NCBI RefSeq assembly: GCF_000691145.1
Contig: NZ_ASJC01000003.1
Span: 248,001-312,000, forward strand
Reading direction: 5' to 3'
From: Bacillus altitudinis 41KF2b
GTDB taxonomy: Bacteria; Bacillota; Bacilli; Bacillales; Bacillaceae
DNA length: 64,000 bases
Shown here: positions 1 to 9,556 of the stretch, piece after piece
Numbering within the stretch: the stretch's first letter is position 1
Layout: each line of letters starts with the position of its first letter
Translations under genes and position numbers: made by a program
The notes under the pieces: generated by a model
Databases searched by the model: none
Told to the model about the DNA's origin: nothing
What the model saw: only the letters and a program-made list of their open reading frames with translations

Positions 1-379
1 TTTTCGCTTGTAAGCGAATGGCTTTTCTGTAATTCGCTTCTTTGTCCATAATCTCTGATTCGTCATCAAGTAAACCTAATAAGGATACCGCTGTACGAAT
101 CGCAGACATTGGATGAACCCCATCCAGCGAATAAGATTTAAAGTGCTCAATGATCTCTTGCGGAATATGAGCATTTTCATTGAGCTGCTGCTTTAACTCG
201 CTTAGCTCCTGCTCATTCGGCAGCTTTAAGTGCCATAACAGGTAGACAATTTCTTCGAAAGTCGCTTTTTCAGTTAAATCATCGATATTGTACCCTACAT
301 AAGTAAGAGTATCATCAATAATTGAGCTTACGGATGAAGTTGTTGCCACGATACCTTCAAGACCTCTTGTTGCTGTCAT
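1..379 (-). CDS. citZ: citrate synthase, N-terminal part (gene runs off the window)
   Basis: Citrate synthase condenses acetyl-CoA and oxaloacetate to citrate, the entry step of the TCA cycle in the cytoplasm. Only the first 126 codons are inside the window. Translation starts MTATRGLEGIVATTSSVSS and continues through YVGYNIDDL and EEIVYLLWHLKLPN, the N-terminal segment of type II citrate synthases. The ATG follows a GGAGATTG ribosome site at ordinary spacing. The next gene, ytwI, lies upstream on the same strand, as in Bacillus subtilis, where citZ heads citZ-icd-mdh. A cre box sits about 55 bases upstream of the start, which fits catabolite repression. Identity is secure; the C-terminal catalytic residues cannot be seen. 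Confidence 0.95.
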   Translation of the reverse strand, partial: MTATRGLEGIVATTSSVSSIIDDTLTYVGYNIDDLTEKATFEEIVYLLWHLKLPNEQELSELKQQLNENAHIPQEIIEHFKSYSLDGVHPMSAIRTAVSLLGLLDDESEIMDKEANYRKAIRLQAK

Positions 380-433
380 GTTCAATCTCCCCTTTTTAAA
401 AAGATTCCCCTTCGTTGCAAAATTCTCGCTTTT

Positions 434-447
434 TGAAAGCGCTATCC
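434..447. promoter_or_regulatory. CcpA binding site (cre) upstream of citZ
   Basis: The bases TGAAAGCGCTATCC match the cre consensus TGWAARCGYTWNCW at 13 of 14 positions. The site lies in the citZ promoter region, and CcpA repression of citZ is known in B. subtilis. Binding here is inferred. Confidence 0.75.
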
Positions 448-724
448 AACCAAAATAGGCTGGCAGGTTTAGAAAAGAAAATGCTTACATTTACCTATAC
501 GGTTAGAGCGCTTTTAGCCTCATATCTCGTGTTTGATCAATGAGTTCAAAATTAAGCCTATTCCCATTATAAACAATAATCAGACATTTGTTAAATGTTT
601 AACTATAATTTTTTTTGATATTTTTTTTTCCAGCCTTCCGGTTCGGGCATGGAATAAAGGGATTTTGCTTCTTTTAATATATTTAATTATGTTTTTTTGC
701 AAAAGCTCACGTCAGAAAAAATAT

Positions 725-751
725 CAAAAGAAAGTGGCATGAGCCACTCTC
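725..751 (-). terminator. Rho-independent terminator after ytwI
   Basis: The arms AGTGGC (733-738) and GCCACT (743-748) form a hairpin. It is followed on the minus strand by a T-rich tract, just past the ytwI stop codon. Confidence 0.7.
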
Positions 752-754
752 TTT

Positions 755-1219
755 TTAACCGCTGAAAAATTTCACTGCTTGCATCGCTAAATAGGCAATT
801 CCAGCACCAATCAGCGGGCCAACAGCCACACCTTTGAATAAGCTGACTGCCAAAATCGTACCGAATACAAGTGCTGCGGTGATATGCGGATCGTTTTCGA
901 GTAGCACAATGCCGTTTTTTGCAATTAATGCTACTAATATACCCGCTCCGAGTGCAATCCAAGCATAAGAGGATTTCATTGCTTCTCCAAGCTGTTTAAA
1001 TCCAATGTCCCCTGTTGCGATCGGTACAAGCACTGCGATCGTGATGACCGTCACACCCCAATTGATACCTTTTGATTGCAGAACCGGGAAAATTTTTTGA
1101 TCTAATCCAATGAGTTTAATCGCAATCAGCACAGAAACCGCTAAAATTAACGAATTGTTCTTCGCTATGAGTGCAATGACGAGTAAAAGAATTAAAAATA
1201 AATTGGCTTGAGTGAACAT
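755..1219 (-). CDS. ytwI: DUF441 family integral membrane protein YtwI
   Basis: A 154-residue hydrophobic protein of the DUF441 family, with about four membrane segments and glycine-rich stretches such as AVGPLIGAGIAYL near the C-terminus. The length equals the usual family length. The function is unknown; the sequence only shows an integral membrane protein of the cytoplasmic membrane. The ATG at 1219 is preceded by AAAGGAG. The gene lies upstream of citZ on the same strand, with its own terminator between, and is divergent from ytvI. This arrangement is the same as in B. subtilis, which supports the name. Confidence 0.85.
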   Translation of the reverse strand: MFTQANLFLILLLVIALIAKNNSLILAVSVLIAIKLIGLDQKIFPVLQSKGINWGVTVITIAVLVPIATGDIGFKQLGEAMKSSYAWIALGAGILVALIAKNGIVLLENDPHITAALVFGTILAVSLFKGVAVGPLIGAGIAYLAMQAVKFFSG

Positions 1220-1319
1220 ACGCCGCTCCTTTCTTTCTTTTTATTGCGACCTTTTCATATTACTAATCTTTTTGAATAAAATGAAGTATCGGACATGCTT
1301 GTTTTTTGGAGGGGATTGT

Positions 1320-2438
1320 GTGAATCACACGTATGTGGCCATTTTTTTGCGAAGTTTGATGATTTTCAGCATCGCCGTTTGTGCGGTTGTTTTTTTATAT
1401 CAGTCTTTTCCGTTTTTATATCCATTTTGGATTGCATTTGCCGTGTCGTGTTTGATTCATCCAGCCGTATGTAAAATCGAAAACATGACCGGGATGCCAA
1501 GAGGTTTTGTTGTCATCATTGTGCTATTACTCTTTTTAGTGGTAGCAGCCGGATTCATGACACTTTTAGTAGCGGAAATCATTTCAGGAAGTGCTTATTT
1601 AGCAAAGGTACTTCCAGGTCATCTTGACCAAATGATTGGGATCGTGGAACGTTTTTTCACAGATCAGATTTTGCCTTTATATCATGATTTGACTGCTCAA
1701 TTTAATACTCTTCAAGCAGGTCAAAAGGAATCGATTTTAGGACAAATCCAAGCACTTGGTGACGAAGCAGCGGCAAAAATCGGGACTTTCCTTTCAAAAA
1801 CTCTTGAATTCATTCCAGCTTTTTTAGGTCTTTTGCCTGATGCAGCAGCGACGCTTTTATTTTCCGCACTAGCGACTTTTTTTATCACAAAAGATTGGTT
1901 TACGTTAAAAAAATATGGTTCTCGTATCTTTCCCGCCAAATGGATGCTTCATACACGTGCCATTTTATCTGAAATCAAAAAAGCCATTTCTGGCTTTATG
2001 AAAGCCCAGCTTCTCCTTGTTGCCATGACCATTGGTATCGTGCTGATTGGACTTTTCATCTTAAAGGTCGAGCATGCGATTGTGATCGCTCTATGTATTG
2101 GTCTAGTTGATTTACTTCCTTACATCGGCAGTGGCACGGTTTTTCTTCCGTGGATCATTTACTCCGCCATGACAGGAAATCTTTCACTCGCCATTGGACT
2201 GGGCATTTTGTATATTGTGGTGCTCATTCAAAGACAAATATCAGAGCCAAAAGTCTTAAGTAAATCAATCGGTCTTAATCCTTTAGCAACACTCGTGGCA
2301 CTGTTTGTCGGGTTAAAATGCTTTGGTTTTCTTGGACTTGCACTCGGTCCCGCTTCTCTTGTCGTTTGGCAGGCGTTTCGTAATGCAGGGGTTTTCAGAG
2401 ACCTTTATCAGTACATTCGGTATGGTGCGCAAAAGTAA
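1320..2438 (+). CDS. ytvI: AI-2E transporter family membrane protein YtvI (sporulation-associated)
   Basis: A 372-residue polytopic membrane protein of the AI-2E transporter (PerM/YtvI) family. It has N-terminal membrane segments, a central soluble stretch (about residues 95-170) and several C-terminal helices containing the family signature LVDLLPYIGSGTVFLPW. The open frame extends upstream, but a GTG at 1320 is preceded by GGAGGGG with five-base spacing, and this start gives the usual family length of about 371. B. subtilis YtvI is annotated as a sporulation integral membrane protein; the transported substrate is unknown. The gene is divergent from ytwI and convergent with fxsA, sharing a terminator. 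Confidence 0.85.
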   Translation: MNHTYVAIFLRSLMIFSIAVCAVVFLYQSFPFLYPFWIAFAVSCLIHPAVCKIENMTGMPRGFVVIIVLLLFLVVAAGFMTLLVAEIISGSAYLAKVLPGHLDQMIGIVERFFTDQILPLYHDLTAQFNTLQAGQKESILGQIQALGDEAAAKIGTFLSKTLEFIPAFLGLLPDAAATLLFSALATFFITKDWFTLKKYGSRIFPAKWMLHTRAILSEIKKAISGFMKAQLLLVAMTIGIVLIGLFILKVEHAIVIALCIGLVDLLPYIGSGTVFLPWIIYSAMTGNLSLAIGLGILYIVVLIQRQISEPKVLSKSIGLNPLATLVALFVGLKCFGFLGLALGPASLVVWQAFRNAGVFRDLYQYIRYGAQK

Positions 2439-2464
2439 AAGAGACCTGATGCGAAGGTCTCTTT
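2438..2464. terminator. bidirectional terminator between ytvI and fxsA
   Basis: The perfect arms AAAGAGACCT and AGGTCTCTTT (2438-2447 and 2455-2464) are separated by seven bases. They overlap the ytvI stop codon and the fxsA stop codon. Confidence 0.85.
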
Positions 2465-2852
2465 AGCGTATAATCGTATAGCGTTTGCGATTGGACATGT
2501 TTCTAAGCCAGCGCTCAAAGAGCGGTTTGATCCGTTTTCTTGTCATGGGAATGAGCAGAACAGCCCCAATCAGATCAGAAAGGAATCCAGGTATGAGCAG
2601 CAGCAAACCACCGATCAGAATGCAGAAGCCATCGACAATGGTGGCCCCTGGCATTTTGCCATATTGTAAATCTCGCTGCACTTTCTGAAATGCTTCTATT
2701 CCTTGTTTTCTTGCAAAGTAAGCACCTAGTGCACTTGTCAGCACAATGACTAGCATCGTTGGTAAAATACCAATGATGTTACTTGAGATTAAAAATAAAC
2801 TAATTTCAACTGCTGGGAACAGAATCAATAATAGTAGAAAATATTTTTTCAA
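2463..2852 (-). CDS. fxsA: membrane protein FxsA
   Basis: A 129-residue membrane protein of the FxsA family. Its N-terminal segment LILFPAVEISLFLISSNIIG is followed by a segment with the family pattern LTSALGAYFARKQGIEAFQKVQRDLQYGKMPG and a further pair of helices before a basic tail. In E. coli, FxsA overproduction relieves phage T7 exclusion by the F plasmid; the native role in Bacillus is unknown. The ATG at 2852 has the ribosome site TGAGGTGA. The gene sits downstream of pyk on the same strand after a terminator, with ytvI converging on it, matching the B. subtilis order. Confidence 0.88.
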   Translation of the reverse strand: MKKYFLLLLILFPAVEISLFLISSNIIGILPTMLVIVLTSALGAYFARKQGIEAFQKVQRDLQYGKMPGATIVDGFCILIGGLLLLIPGFLSDLIGAVLLIPMTRKRIKPLFERWLRNMSNRKRYTIIR

Positions 2853-2912
2853 GCCATATCACCTCATGGGGTCTCTTTCATCGAAAGCTGTTTACTTTTT
2901 TTAGTGTAACAT

Positions 2913-2943
2913 AAAAAAAGAGAGGAGTCAGATAACTCCCCTC
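2913..2943 (-). terminator. Rho-independent terminator after pyk
   Basis: On the minus strand a GAGGGGAGT / ACTCCTCTC hairpin (2920-2943) is followed by a run of seven T, directly after the pyk stop codon. Confidence 0.85.
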
Positions 2944-2952
2944 GTGTGTGAT

Positions 2953-4713
2953 TTAAAGGACGCTTGCACGGCCTTTGTAGATCGCTCCGCGTGCTGGATC
3001 TACTGTAATCTCTTCGCCTTCTTTTAGAAGTGTTGTGGCACTGTCGAGACCAACAATGACTGGAATGCCAAGACTGAGCCCAACGACTGCTGCATGGCTT
3101 GTTAAACCGCCTTCTTCCGTGATAAGGGCAGACGCTTTTTCTAAAGCACCCATCATATCACGATCTGTGCAGTTTGCGACAAGAATCGCACCATCGTACA
3201 TTTTTTCCTCTGCTTCTTTTCCGCTCTGTGCAATAACAACCGGTCCAAATGCAGATTTGCGGCCAATTCCTTGACCCTTCGCAATGATGTCACCGACAAC
3301 ATACACTTTCATTAAGTTGGTTGTACCTGTTTCACCAACTGGCACACCAGCTGTAATCACGATTAAATCACCATGTCTTACATAGCCTGTTTCAATTGAC
3401 TTTTCTACTGCATTCTCAAGCATTTCATCAGTAGATGTCGTTTTTGAACCGCTCTTTGCAAATACACCGAATACGAGTGAAAGTTTTCTTGCCACTGATT
3501 CGTTTGCTGTGACTGCTACGATTGGTGCTTTTGGTCTATATTTTGAAATCATTCTTGCAGTATGACCACTCTCAGTAGGTGTCACAATCGCTGCCACATC
3601 AAGCTTCATAGCTGTGTGCGCAACAGATTGACCGATCGCATCTGTAATGCTGACCTCTACTTCTTCGCTTCTGCGAGAAAGGATTGCTTTATAGTTAAGT
3701 GCTTCCTCTGAACGTGAGGCAATGTTGTGCATTGTTTGCACAGCTTCAACTGGATATGTTCCTGCTGCTGTTTCACCAGATAGCATGATCGCATCTGTAC
3801 CGTCAAAAATAGCATTTGCCACATCACTTGCTTCTGCACGAGTTGGACGCGGGTTACGCTGCATGCTATCCAGCATTTGAGTTGCTGTGATGACAGGCTT
3901 GCCTAAACGGTTGCATTTTTTGATCAGCATTTTTTGAACAAGCGGTACTTCTTCTGCCGGAATCTCAACACCAAGATCTCCACGAGCGACCATCAATCCA
4001 TCTGATACCTCAAGGATTTCATCGATGTTATCAACGCCCTCTTGGTTTTCAATCTTAGGAATAATTTGAATGTCAGCTGCGTTGTTCTTTTCAAGCAGCT
4101 CACGAATTTCAAGAACATCAGAAGCTCGTCTTACAAAAGAAGCTGCGATGAAATCGACACCTTGTTCAATTCCGAACAGAATATCATTGGCATCCTTTTC
4201 TGTAATACCCGGCAAGTTCACACTCACACCCGGTACGTTGACACCTTTTTTGTTTTTCAGTGTACCTGTATTCATCACTTTTGTGACGATTTCTTTTCGG
4301 TCCATATTTAATTCTTTTACTTCTAGACCAATCAGACCATCATCTAATAAGATGGTTGAGCCCACTCCTACATCATGAATTAAATCTTCGTACGTCACAC
4401 TGATTTTTTCAGTGTTTCCCACAATGTCTTCCATACTCACGATAAGATCAGCACCAGCAACTAACTCAATTGAGCCGTTTTCAACTGTGCGTGTACGGAT
4501 CTCTGGACCTTTTGTATCAAGAAGGATCGCAATGTCCTTGCCTAAAGTTTTACCTGCTTTGCGAATGTTTTCAATACGTGCACCATGCTCTTCAAAATCT
4601 CCATGAGAGAAGTTTAGTCTGGCTACATTCATTCCTGCTTCAATCAATTCAGTCAGCTTTTCAATGCTTTCACTTGCTGGACCGATTGTACAAACGATTT
4701 TTGTCTTTCTCAT
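2953..4713 (-). CDS. pyk: pyruvate kinase with C-terminal PEP-utilising domain
   Basis: Pyruvate kinase converts phosphoenolpyruvate and ADP to pyruvate and ATP, the last step of glycolysis. The 586 residues begin [15 protein letters not shown] and contain [12 protein letters not shown] and the active-site signature [17 protein letters not shown] with the catalytic lysine. The conserved [18 protein letters not shown] follows. The last 110 or so residues carry [23 protein letters not shown], the phosphohistidine-domain motif (TSHAA) fused to pyruvate kinase in Bacillus and relatives. Length matches the B. subtilis enzyme (585). The gene lies 27 bases after pfkA, so a pfkA-pyk operon is likely, with a strong terminator behind pyk. 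Confidence 0.97.
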   Translation of the reverse strand: MRKTKIVCTIGPASESIEKLTELIEAGMNVARLNFSHGDFEEHGARIENIRKAGKTLGKDIAILLDTKGPEIRTRTVENGSIELVAGADLIVSMEDIVGNTEKISVTYEDLIHDVGVGSTILLDDGLIGLEVKELNMDRKEIVTKVMNTGTLKNKKGVNVPGVSVNLPGITEKDANDILFGIEQGVDFIAASFVRRASDVLEIRELLEKNNAADIQIIPKIENQEGVDNIDEILEVSDGLMVARGDLGVEIPAEEVPLVQKMLIKKCNRLGKPVITATQMLDSMQRNPRPTRAEASDVANAIFDGTDAIMLSGETAAGTYPVEAVQTMHNIASRSEEALNYKAILSRRSEEVEVSITDAIGQSVAHTAMKLDVAAIVTPTESGHTARMISKYRPKAPIVAVTANESVARKLSLVFGVFAKSGSKTTSTDEMLENAVEKSIETGYVRHGDLIVITAGVPVGETGTTNLMKVYVVGDIIAKGQGIGRKSAFGPVVIAQSGKEAEEKMYDGAILVANCTDRDMMGALEKASALITEEGGLTSHAAVVGLSLGIPVIVGLDSATTLLKEGEEITVDPARGAIYKGRASVL

Positions 4714-4740
4714 TACTGTTCCTCCTAAGGTCTTCTCGTT

Positions 4741-5760
<1,020 letters not shown>

Positions 5761-5809
5761 TCATGAGCAAAACCGGATGTTTTCAATACGAATTTCTAAA
5801 ACCGTACTT

Positions 5810-5838
5810 ATTATACAATTAAATAAAATGTTTTTAAA
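5810..5838 (-). promoter_or_regulatory. predicted sigma-A promoter of pfkA-pyk
   Basis: On the minus strand TATAAT (5810-5815) lies 17 bases after TTTAAA (5833-5838), in the leader of pfkA. The -10 is perfect and the -35 weak, so the -35 assignment is tentative. Confidence 0.5.
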
Positions 5839-5962
5839 CAAAAGTTAAGAAAGTCATGAAAGCACTTTGTTCAAAAAACAGTTGATTCAAGTGCTCTAAA
5901 CCTTGTCAAATCAACGTTTTCAGACGTTTCAAATTTTATGAAAACAAAAGAAAATTATTTTC

Positions 5963-5976
5963 AAATAGCGCTTACA
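5963..5976 (-). promoter_or_regulatory. cre-like CcpA box upstream of pfkA promoter
   Basis: Read on the minus strand, TGTAAGCGCTATTT matches the cre consensus at 13 of 14 positions. It lies about 125 bases upstream of the predicted pfkA -35 and just past the accA terminator. A role at pfkA is inference. Confidence 0.45.
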
Positions 5977-6002
5977 TCAGATCGTTTTGATGAAAAAAGA
6001 CG

Positions 6003-6040
6003 AAAAAAATAAACGCCAGCCAAAAGGCTGTACGTTTATT
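6003..6040 (-). terminator. Rho-independent terminator after accA
   Basis: The arms AATAAACG (6008-6015) and CGTTTATT (6033-6040) continue inward as CAGCC/GGCTG. A T tract follows on the minus strand. Confidence 0.85.
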
Positions 6041-7017
6041 TAGTTTACCCCAATATATTGATTTTCAATCGATACTTTGCCGATTGCTTTGTATTTTTGA
6101 TATCTTTGTTCGACTAATTCTTCAGGCGATTGTTTGAGCAAAGATGTAAGTGACTGTTTTAATGTTTTTTCAATGTAGGCTGCTTGTTGTTTCACGTCTC
6201 GGTGTGCTCCACCTTGCACTTCTTTAATAACATCATCTATAATATCTAATTCTTTTAGGTCTGGAGCGGTAATTTTCATTGATTCTGCAGCTTTTTTTGC
6301 AAGTGATGAGTCCTTCCAGAGCAGTGCTGCTGCACCTTCAGGTGAAATCACTGAATATGTTGAGTTCTCTAGCATAAATAGGTGGTTTCCTACGCCTAAG
6401 CCTAGTGCTCCGCCACTTCCGCCTTCTCCAATGACAATACAGACAACCGGTACACGAAGTCCTGCCATTTCGAAAAGGTTTTTCGCAATTGCTTCACTTT
6501 GCCCGCGTTCTTCAGCTGCTTTACCAGGATAAGCTCCTTTTGTATCAATAAAGCAAATGATTGGACGATTAAATTTATCTGCTTGTTTCATCAAGCGCAA
6601 TGCTTTACGGTAACCTTCTGGATGCGGCATCCCGAAATTACGGCGCAAGTTTTCTTTTGTGTCTTTTCCGCGCTGATGACCAATGACTGTGACAGGAAGT
6701 CCTTTAAACGTGGCAATTCCTCCAACGATGGCTTCATCGTCGCCATAAAAACGGTCACCGTGACATTCGAAAAAGTGATCAAACAGCTCTTGAATGTAAT
6801 CGAGAGTTGTTGGGCGCATCGCATGACGAGCAATTTGTACTCTGTCCCACGGCTTTAAATTTGTATAAATGTCTGTTTCAAGCTTACTCAGACGCGTTTC
6901 AAGGCGCTCAATTTCCGCACTTAAATCCATCTCTGAGTTTTGTGTGAACTTTTTCAATTCATCAATTTTCGCTCGAAGTTCAATGACAGGTTTTTCAAAT
7001 TCTAGTTCTCCAGCCAC
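6040..7017 (-). CDS. accA: acetyl-CoA carboxylase carboxyltransferase subunit alpha
   Basis: The alpha subunit of carboxyltransferase transfers the carboxyl group from carboxybiotin on AccB to acetyl-CoA, giving malonyl-CoA for fatty acid synthesis. The 325-residue protein starts with a helical region rich in acidic and basic residues (about 1-50). It then shows the crotonase-fold core with [12 protein letters not shown]-like [44 protein letters not shown] and the glycine-rich [18 protein letters not shown] oxyanion region. Its start overlaps the end of accD by 16 bases, so the two subunits are translationally coupled. A terminator follows directly. Confidence 0.97.
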   Translation of the reverse strand: MAGELEFEKPVIELRAKIDELKKFTQNSEMDLSAEIERLETRLSKLETDIYTNLKPWDRVQIARHAMRPTTLDYIQELFDHFFECHGDRFYGDDEAIVGGIATFKGLPVTVIGHQRGKDTKENLRRNFGMPHPEGYRKALRLMKQADKFNRPIICFIDTKGAYPGKAAEERGQSEAIAKNLFEMAGLRVPVVCIVIGEGGSGGALGLGVGNHLFMLENSTYSVISPEGAAALLWKDSSLAKKAAESMKITAPDLKELDIIDDVIKEVQGGAHRDVKQQAAYIEKTLKQSLTSLLKQSPEELVEQRYQKYKAIGKVSIENQYIGVN

Positions 7018-7877
7018 TCTCGTTCACCTCCTGTGCTGTGTAATGCTAAGATTTGGCCTAATGTTTCTTTCATTTCTGCACGGTGAATCACAGCATCTAG
7101 CTGACCATGCTTCATTAAAAATTCAGCCGTTTGGAAGTCCTCTGGTAGGTCTTCACGAATGGTTTGTTCAATGATTCTGCGACCAGCAAAACCAATTAAT
7201 GCACCAGGCTCTGCAAAGTTGTAATCACCGAGAGACGCAAAACTAGCTGATACACCGCCAGTTGTCGGATTGGTCATCACAGAGATAATCAGACCTTGAT
7301 CCTCGCTGAACAGCTTTAATGCTGAACTTGTTTTTGCCATCTGCATTAGACTAAGAATCCCCTCTTGCATTCTTGCTCCTCCAGATGCAGTGAAGATGAT
7401 AAATGGCACCTTGTCCGCTTTTGCTTTCTCAATAGCTAATGTAATCTTTTCACCAACAACTGAGCCCATGCTGCCCATACGGAACGTGGCATCCATGACA
7501 GCAATGACAGCACTTTGACCTTTAATTTCACCTTTTCCTGTTACGATGGCTTCATTCAAAGATGTTTTTTCTCTGTCTTTCTGAAGCTTTTCTTCGTAGC
7601 CTGGGAAACCGAGCGGGTTCTCAGAAATGAGGTGACCATTAAATTCTTCAAATGTGCCTTCGTCTACAAGGCTTTCAATACGTTGTTTTGCATTCATTTG
7701 CAAATGTCTGCCGCAATTCATGCAAACACGTAAATTTTTATCTAGTTCTTTGGTGAGCATTATTTTTTTACATTGCGGACATTTGGTCATGATGCCTTCA
7801 GGCACATCTTGACTTGCCTGTTCAGAGGGTACAGATGCATATTTTTTCTTTTTACTGAAAATATTCTTGATTGACAA
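7002..7877 (-). CDS. accD: acetyl-CoA carboxylase carboxyltransferase subunit beta
   Basis: The beta subunit partners AccA in the carboxyltransferase half-reaction. With a TTG start at 7877, placed after a GGGAGGT ribosome site, the protein has 291 residues, beginning [19 protein letters not shown], close to the 290 of B. subtilis. An upstream ATG at 7943 has no ribosome site and would add unrelated residues. A four-cysteine zinc ribbon (CPQC, then CMNC about 15 residues later) is followed by the crotonase-fold domain with [25 protein letters not shown] and [15 protein letters not shown]. It is the first gene of accD-accA. Confidence 0.96.
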   Translation of the reverse strand: MSIKNIFSKKKKYASVPSEQASQDVPEGIMTKCPQCKKIMLTKELDKNLRVCMNCGRHLQMNAKQRIESLVDEGTFEEFNGHLISENPLGFPGYEEKLQKDREKTSLNEAIVTGKGEIKGQSAVIAVMDATFRMGSMGSVVGEKITLAIEKAKADKVPFIIFTASGGARMQEGILSLMQMAKTSSALKLFSEDQGLIISVMTNPTTGGVSASFASLGDYNFAEPGALIGFAGRRIIEQTIREDLPEDFQTAEFLMKHGQLDAVIHRAEMKETLGQILALHSTGGEREWLEN

Positions 7878-7926
7878 ATGACTACCTCCCTTTTTGAAGG
7901 GTTTTTTCTTTACACGCACATCCACT

Positions 7927-7932
7927 ATTATA
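7927..7932 (-). promoter_or_regulatory. predicted -10 element for accD-accA
   Basis: A TATAAT on the minus strand lies 50 bases upstream of the TTG start of accD. No good -35 lies 16-18 bases further up, so only the -10 is proposed. Confidence 0.35.
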
Positions 7933-8129
7933 GGACATGTCATAACTGTACCGAAACTATTGTACTTTTTTTGTCAAACGCTGTCATCCTTCATTCAATT
8001 TTTTCAGTGGGGAATTGATGAGAAATGAGTATAGGTTTGGGGCGCTGAGTAGTTGGTATATGTGAATTGTGAACGTCTACAAAAAAATCTCATTTAGGAT
8101 GAAAAAAATTTCGTGAAAGAGAGGAAATG

Positions 8130-8167
8130 GTGCACGTTTTTCCTCCAAATTCAGAAAAAACGTGCAC
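8130..8167 (-). terminator. long inverted repeat after ytsJ, probable terminator
   Basis: The arms GTGCACGTTTTT (8130-8141) and AAAAACGTGCAC (8156-8167) are perfect over 12 bases around a 14-base loop. There is no long T tract after the stem, so termination is plausible but not certain. Confidence 0.55.
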
Positions 8168-8182
8168 ACTTTTCCAATTCGA

Positions 8183-9415
8183 TTACTCGCCGATAATCGT
8201 TAATTTTCTTGTTTTTTCTGCAACAGCTTCTGGGTCTACTTTGATTCTTGAAACGCCCGTTTCCATTGCTGCTTTTGCCACTGCTTTGGCTACCGCTGGC
8301 GCTACTCGTGCATCAAATGGTGCAGGGATAACGTATTCCGCTGACAATTCTTCATCTGATACAAGGGAAGCAATCGCTTCAACAGCTGCAATTTTCATTT
8401 CTTCGTTAATGTGTGTCGCACGTACATCAAGCGCCCCGCGGAAAATACCAGGGAATGCAAGGACGTTGTTCACTTGGTTCGGGAAGTCAGAACGGCCAGT
8501 TCCTACAACACTTGCACCTGCTGCATGTGCATCTTCTGGCATGATCTCTGGGTTTGGATTCGCCATTGCGAAGATGACAGGATCTTTTGCCATTTTCCCA
8601 ACCATTTCTTTAGTTAAAGCACCTGCTACTGAAACGCCGATAAAGACATCTGCGCCTTCAATCACTTCTTCTAAAGAACCTTCTTTACGATCTTGGTTCG
8701 TGAATTTAGCTACTTCATTTTTCACTGCATTCATACCATTCGGACGGCCTTCATAAATAGCGCCTTTTGTATCACACATGATGATATCACGTACACCGAA
8801 ATGATAAAGAAGTTTGATAATCGCAATTCCTGCTGCTCCAGCGCCGTTTGCAACCACTTTAATTGAAGACATTGATTTTCCAGATAGCTTCAGTGCATTC
8901 ACAAGTCCTGCCACTGTTACAATTGCTGTCCCGTGCTGATCATCGTGGAAAACAGGAATGTTTGTCTCTTTTTTCAAACGCTCTTCAATGATAAAGCAGT
9001 TTGGTGCTGCAATATCTTCAAGGTTCACGCCGCCAAATGTCGGCTCAAGAAGCTTCACTGTTTCAACGATTTTGTCTACATCGTTTGTTGCAAGTGCGAT
9101 TGGGAATGCATCAACACCTGCAAAGCTTTTGAATAAGACAGCTTTTCCTTCCATTACTGGAAGAGATGCTTCTGCCCCAATGTTTCCAAGCCCTAACACA
9201 GCACTTCCGTCTGTGACAACAGCGACCATATTGCCTTTCATTGTATAATCATACACTTTGCTTGTGTCGTCATAAATATCTTTACATGGCTCTGCCACAC
9301 CTGGTGAGTAAGCCAAGCTCAAGTCTTTCGCATTTTTCACTTGTACCTTTGATTTTGATTCGAGTTTGCCTTGATTCTCTTTGTGCATATGTAATGCTTC
9401 TTCTCTTAATGACAT
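8183..9415 (-). CDS. ytsJ: NADP-type malic enzyme YtsJ
   Basis: Malic enzyme decarboxylates malate to pyruvate with NAD(P) reduction; YtsJ is the main NADPH-forming malic enzyme of B. subtilis. The 410 residues equal the B. subtilis length. Visible family motifs are LAYSPGVAEPCKDI near residue 35, the DDQHGTAIV metal/substrate segment around residues 137-145, and the Rossmann motif VVANGAGAAGIAI. GRSDFPNQVNNVLAFPGIFRGALDVRA follows. The ATG at 9415 has a GGAGTGTT ribosome site. The gene sits between accD and dnaE as in B. subtilis. NADP versus NAD preference cannot be proved from sequence alone. Confidence 0.93.
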   Translation of the reverse strand: MSLREEALHMHKENQGKLESKSKVQVKNAKDLSLAYSPGVAEPCKDIYDDTSKVYDYTMKGNMVAVVTDGSAVLGLGNIGAEASLPVMEGKAVLFKSFAGVDAFPIALATNDVDKIVETVKLLEPTFGGVNLEDIAAPNCFIIEERLKKETNIPVFHDDQHGTAIVTVAGLVNALKLSGKSMSSIKVVANGAGAAGIAIIKLLYHFGVRDIIMCDTKGAIYEGRPNGMNAVKNEVAKFTNQDRKEGSLEEVIEGADVFIGVSVAGALTKEMVGKMAKDPVIFAMANPNPEIMPEDAHAAGASVVGTGRSDFPNQVNNVLAFPGIFRGALDVRATHINEEMKIAAVEAIASLVSDEELSAEYVIPAPFDARVAPAVAKAVAKAAMETGVSRIKVDPEAVAEKTRKLTIIGE

Positions 9416-9556
9416 GTGATGAACACTCCTTCAAGTGGAAAATGATTTAATGAATTGCTAAGTTGATAAGCACATACTTGGCAGTTTAAATACACAGAAT
9501 CTTTAAAATGATAACACAATAGGTGAAATTGTAAAACATATTCAGACGATTTGTCA

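Larger units (their letters stand above)
380..754. other. intergenic region between citZ and ytwI
   Basis: This AT-rich region holds the citZ promoter area, the cre box at 434-447 and the ytwI terminator at its far end. An open frame of 69 codons at 533-742 on the plus strand has no ribosome site and reads through the terminator, so I do not call it a gene. Confidence 0.6.
7878..8182. other. ytsJ-accD intergenic region
   Basis: It contains the accD promoter area and the long inverted repeat after ytsJ. A palindrome-free, G-rich plus-strand stretch at 8020-8080 shows no gene. Confidence 0.5.

Noticed and set aside
533-742. 69-codon open frame on the plus strand
   Set aside because: No ribosome site, unusual low-complexity AT-rich codons, and it runs through the ytwI terminator.
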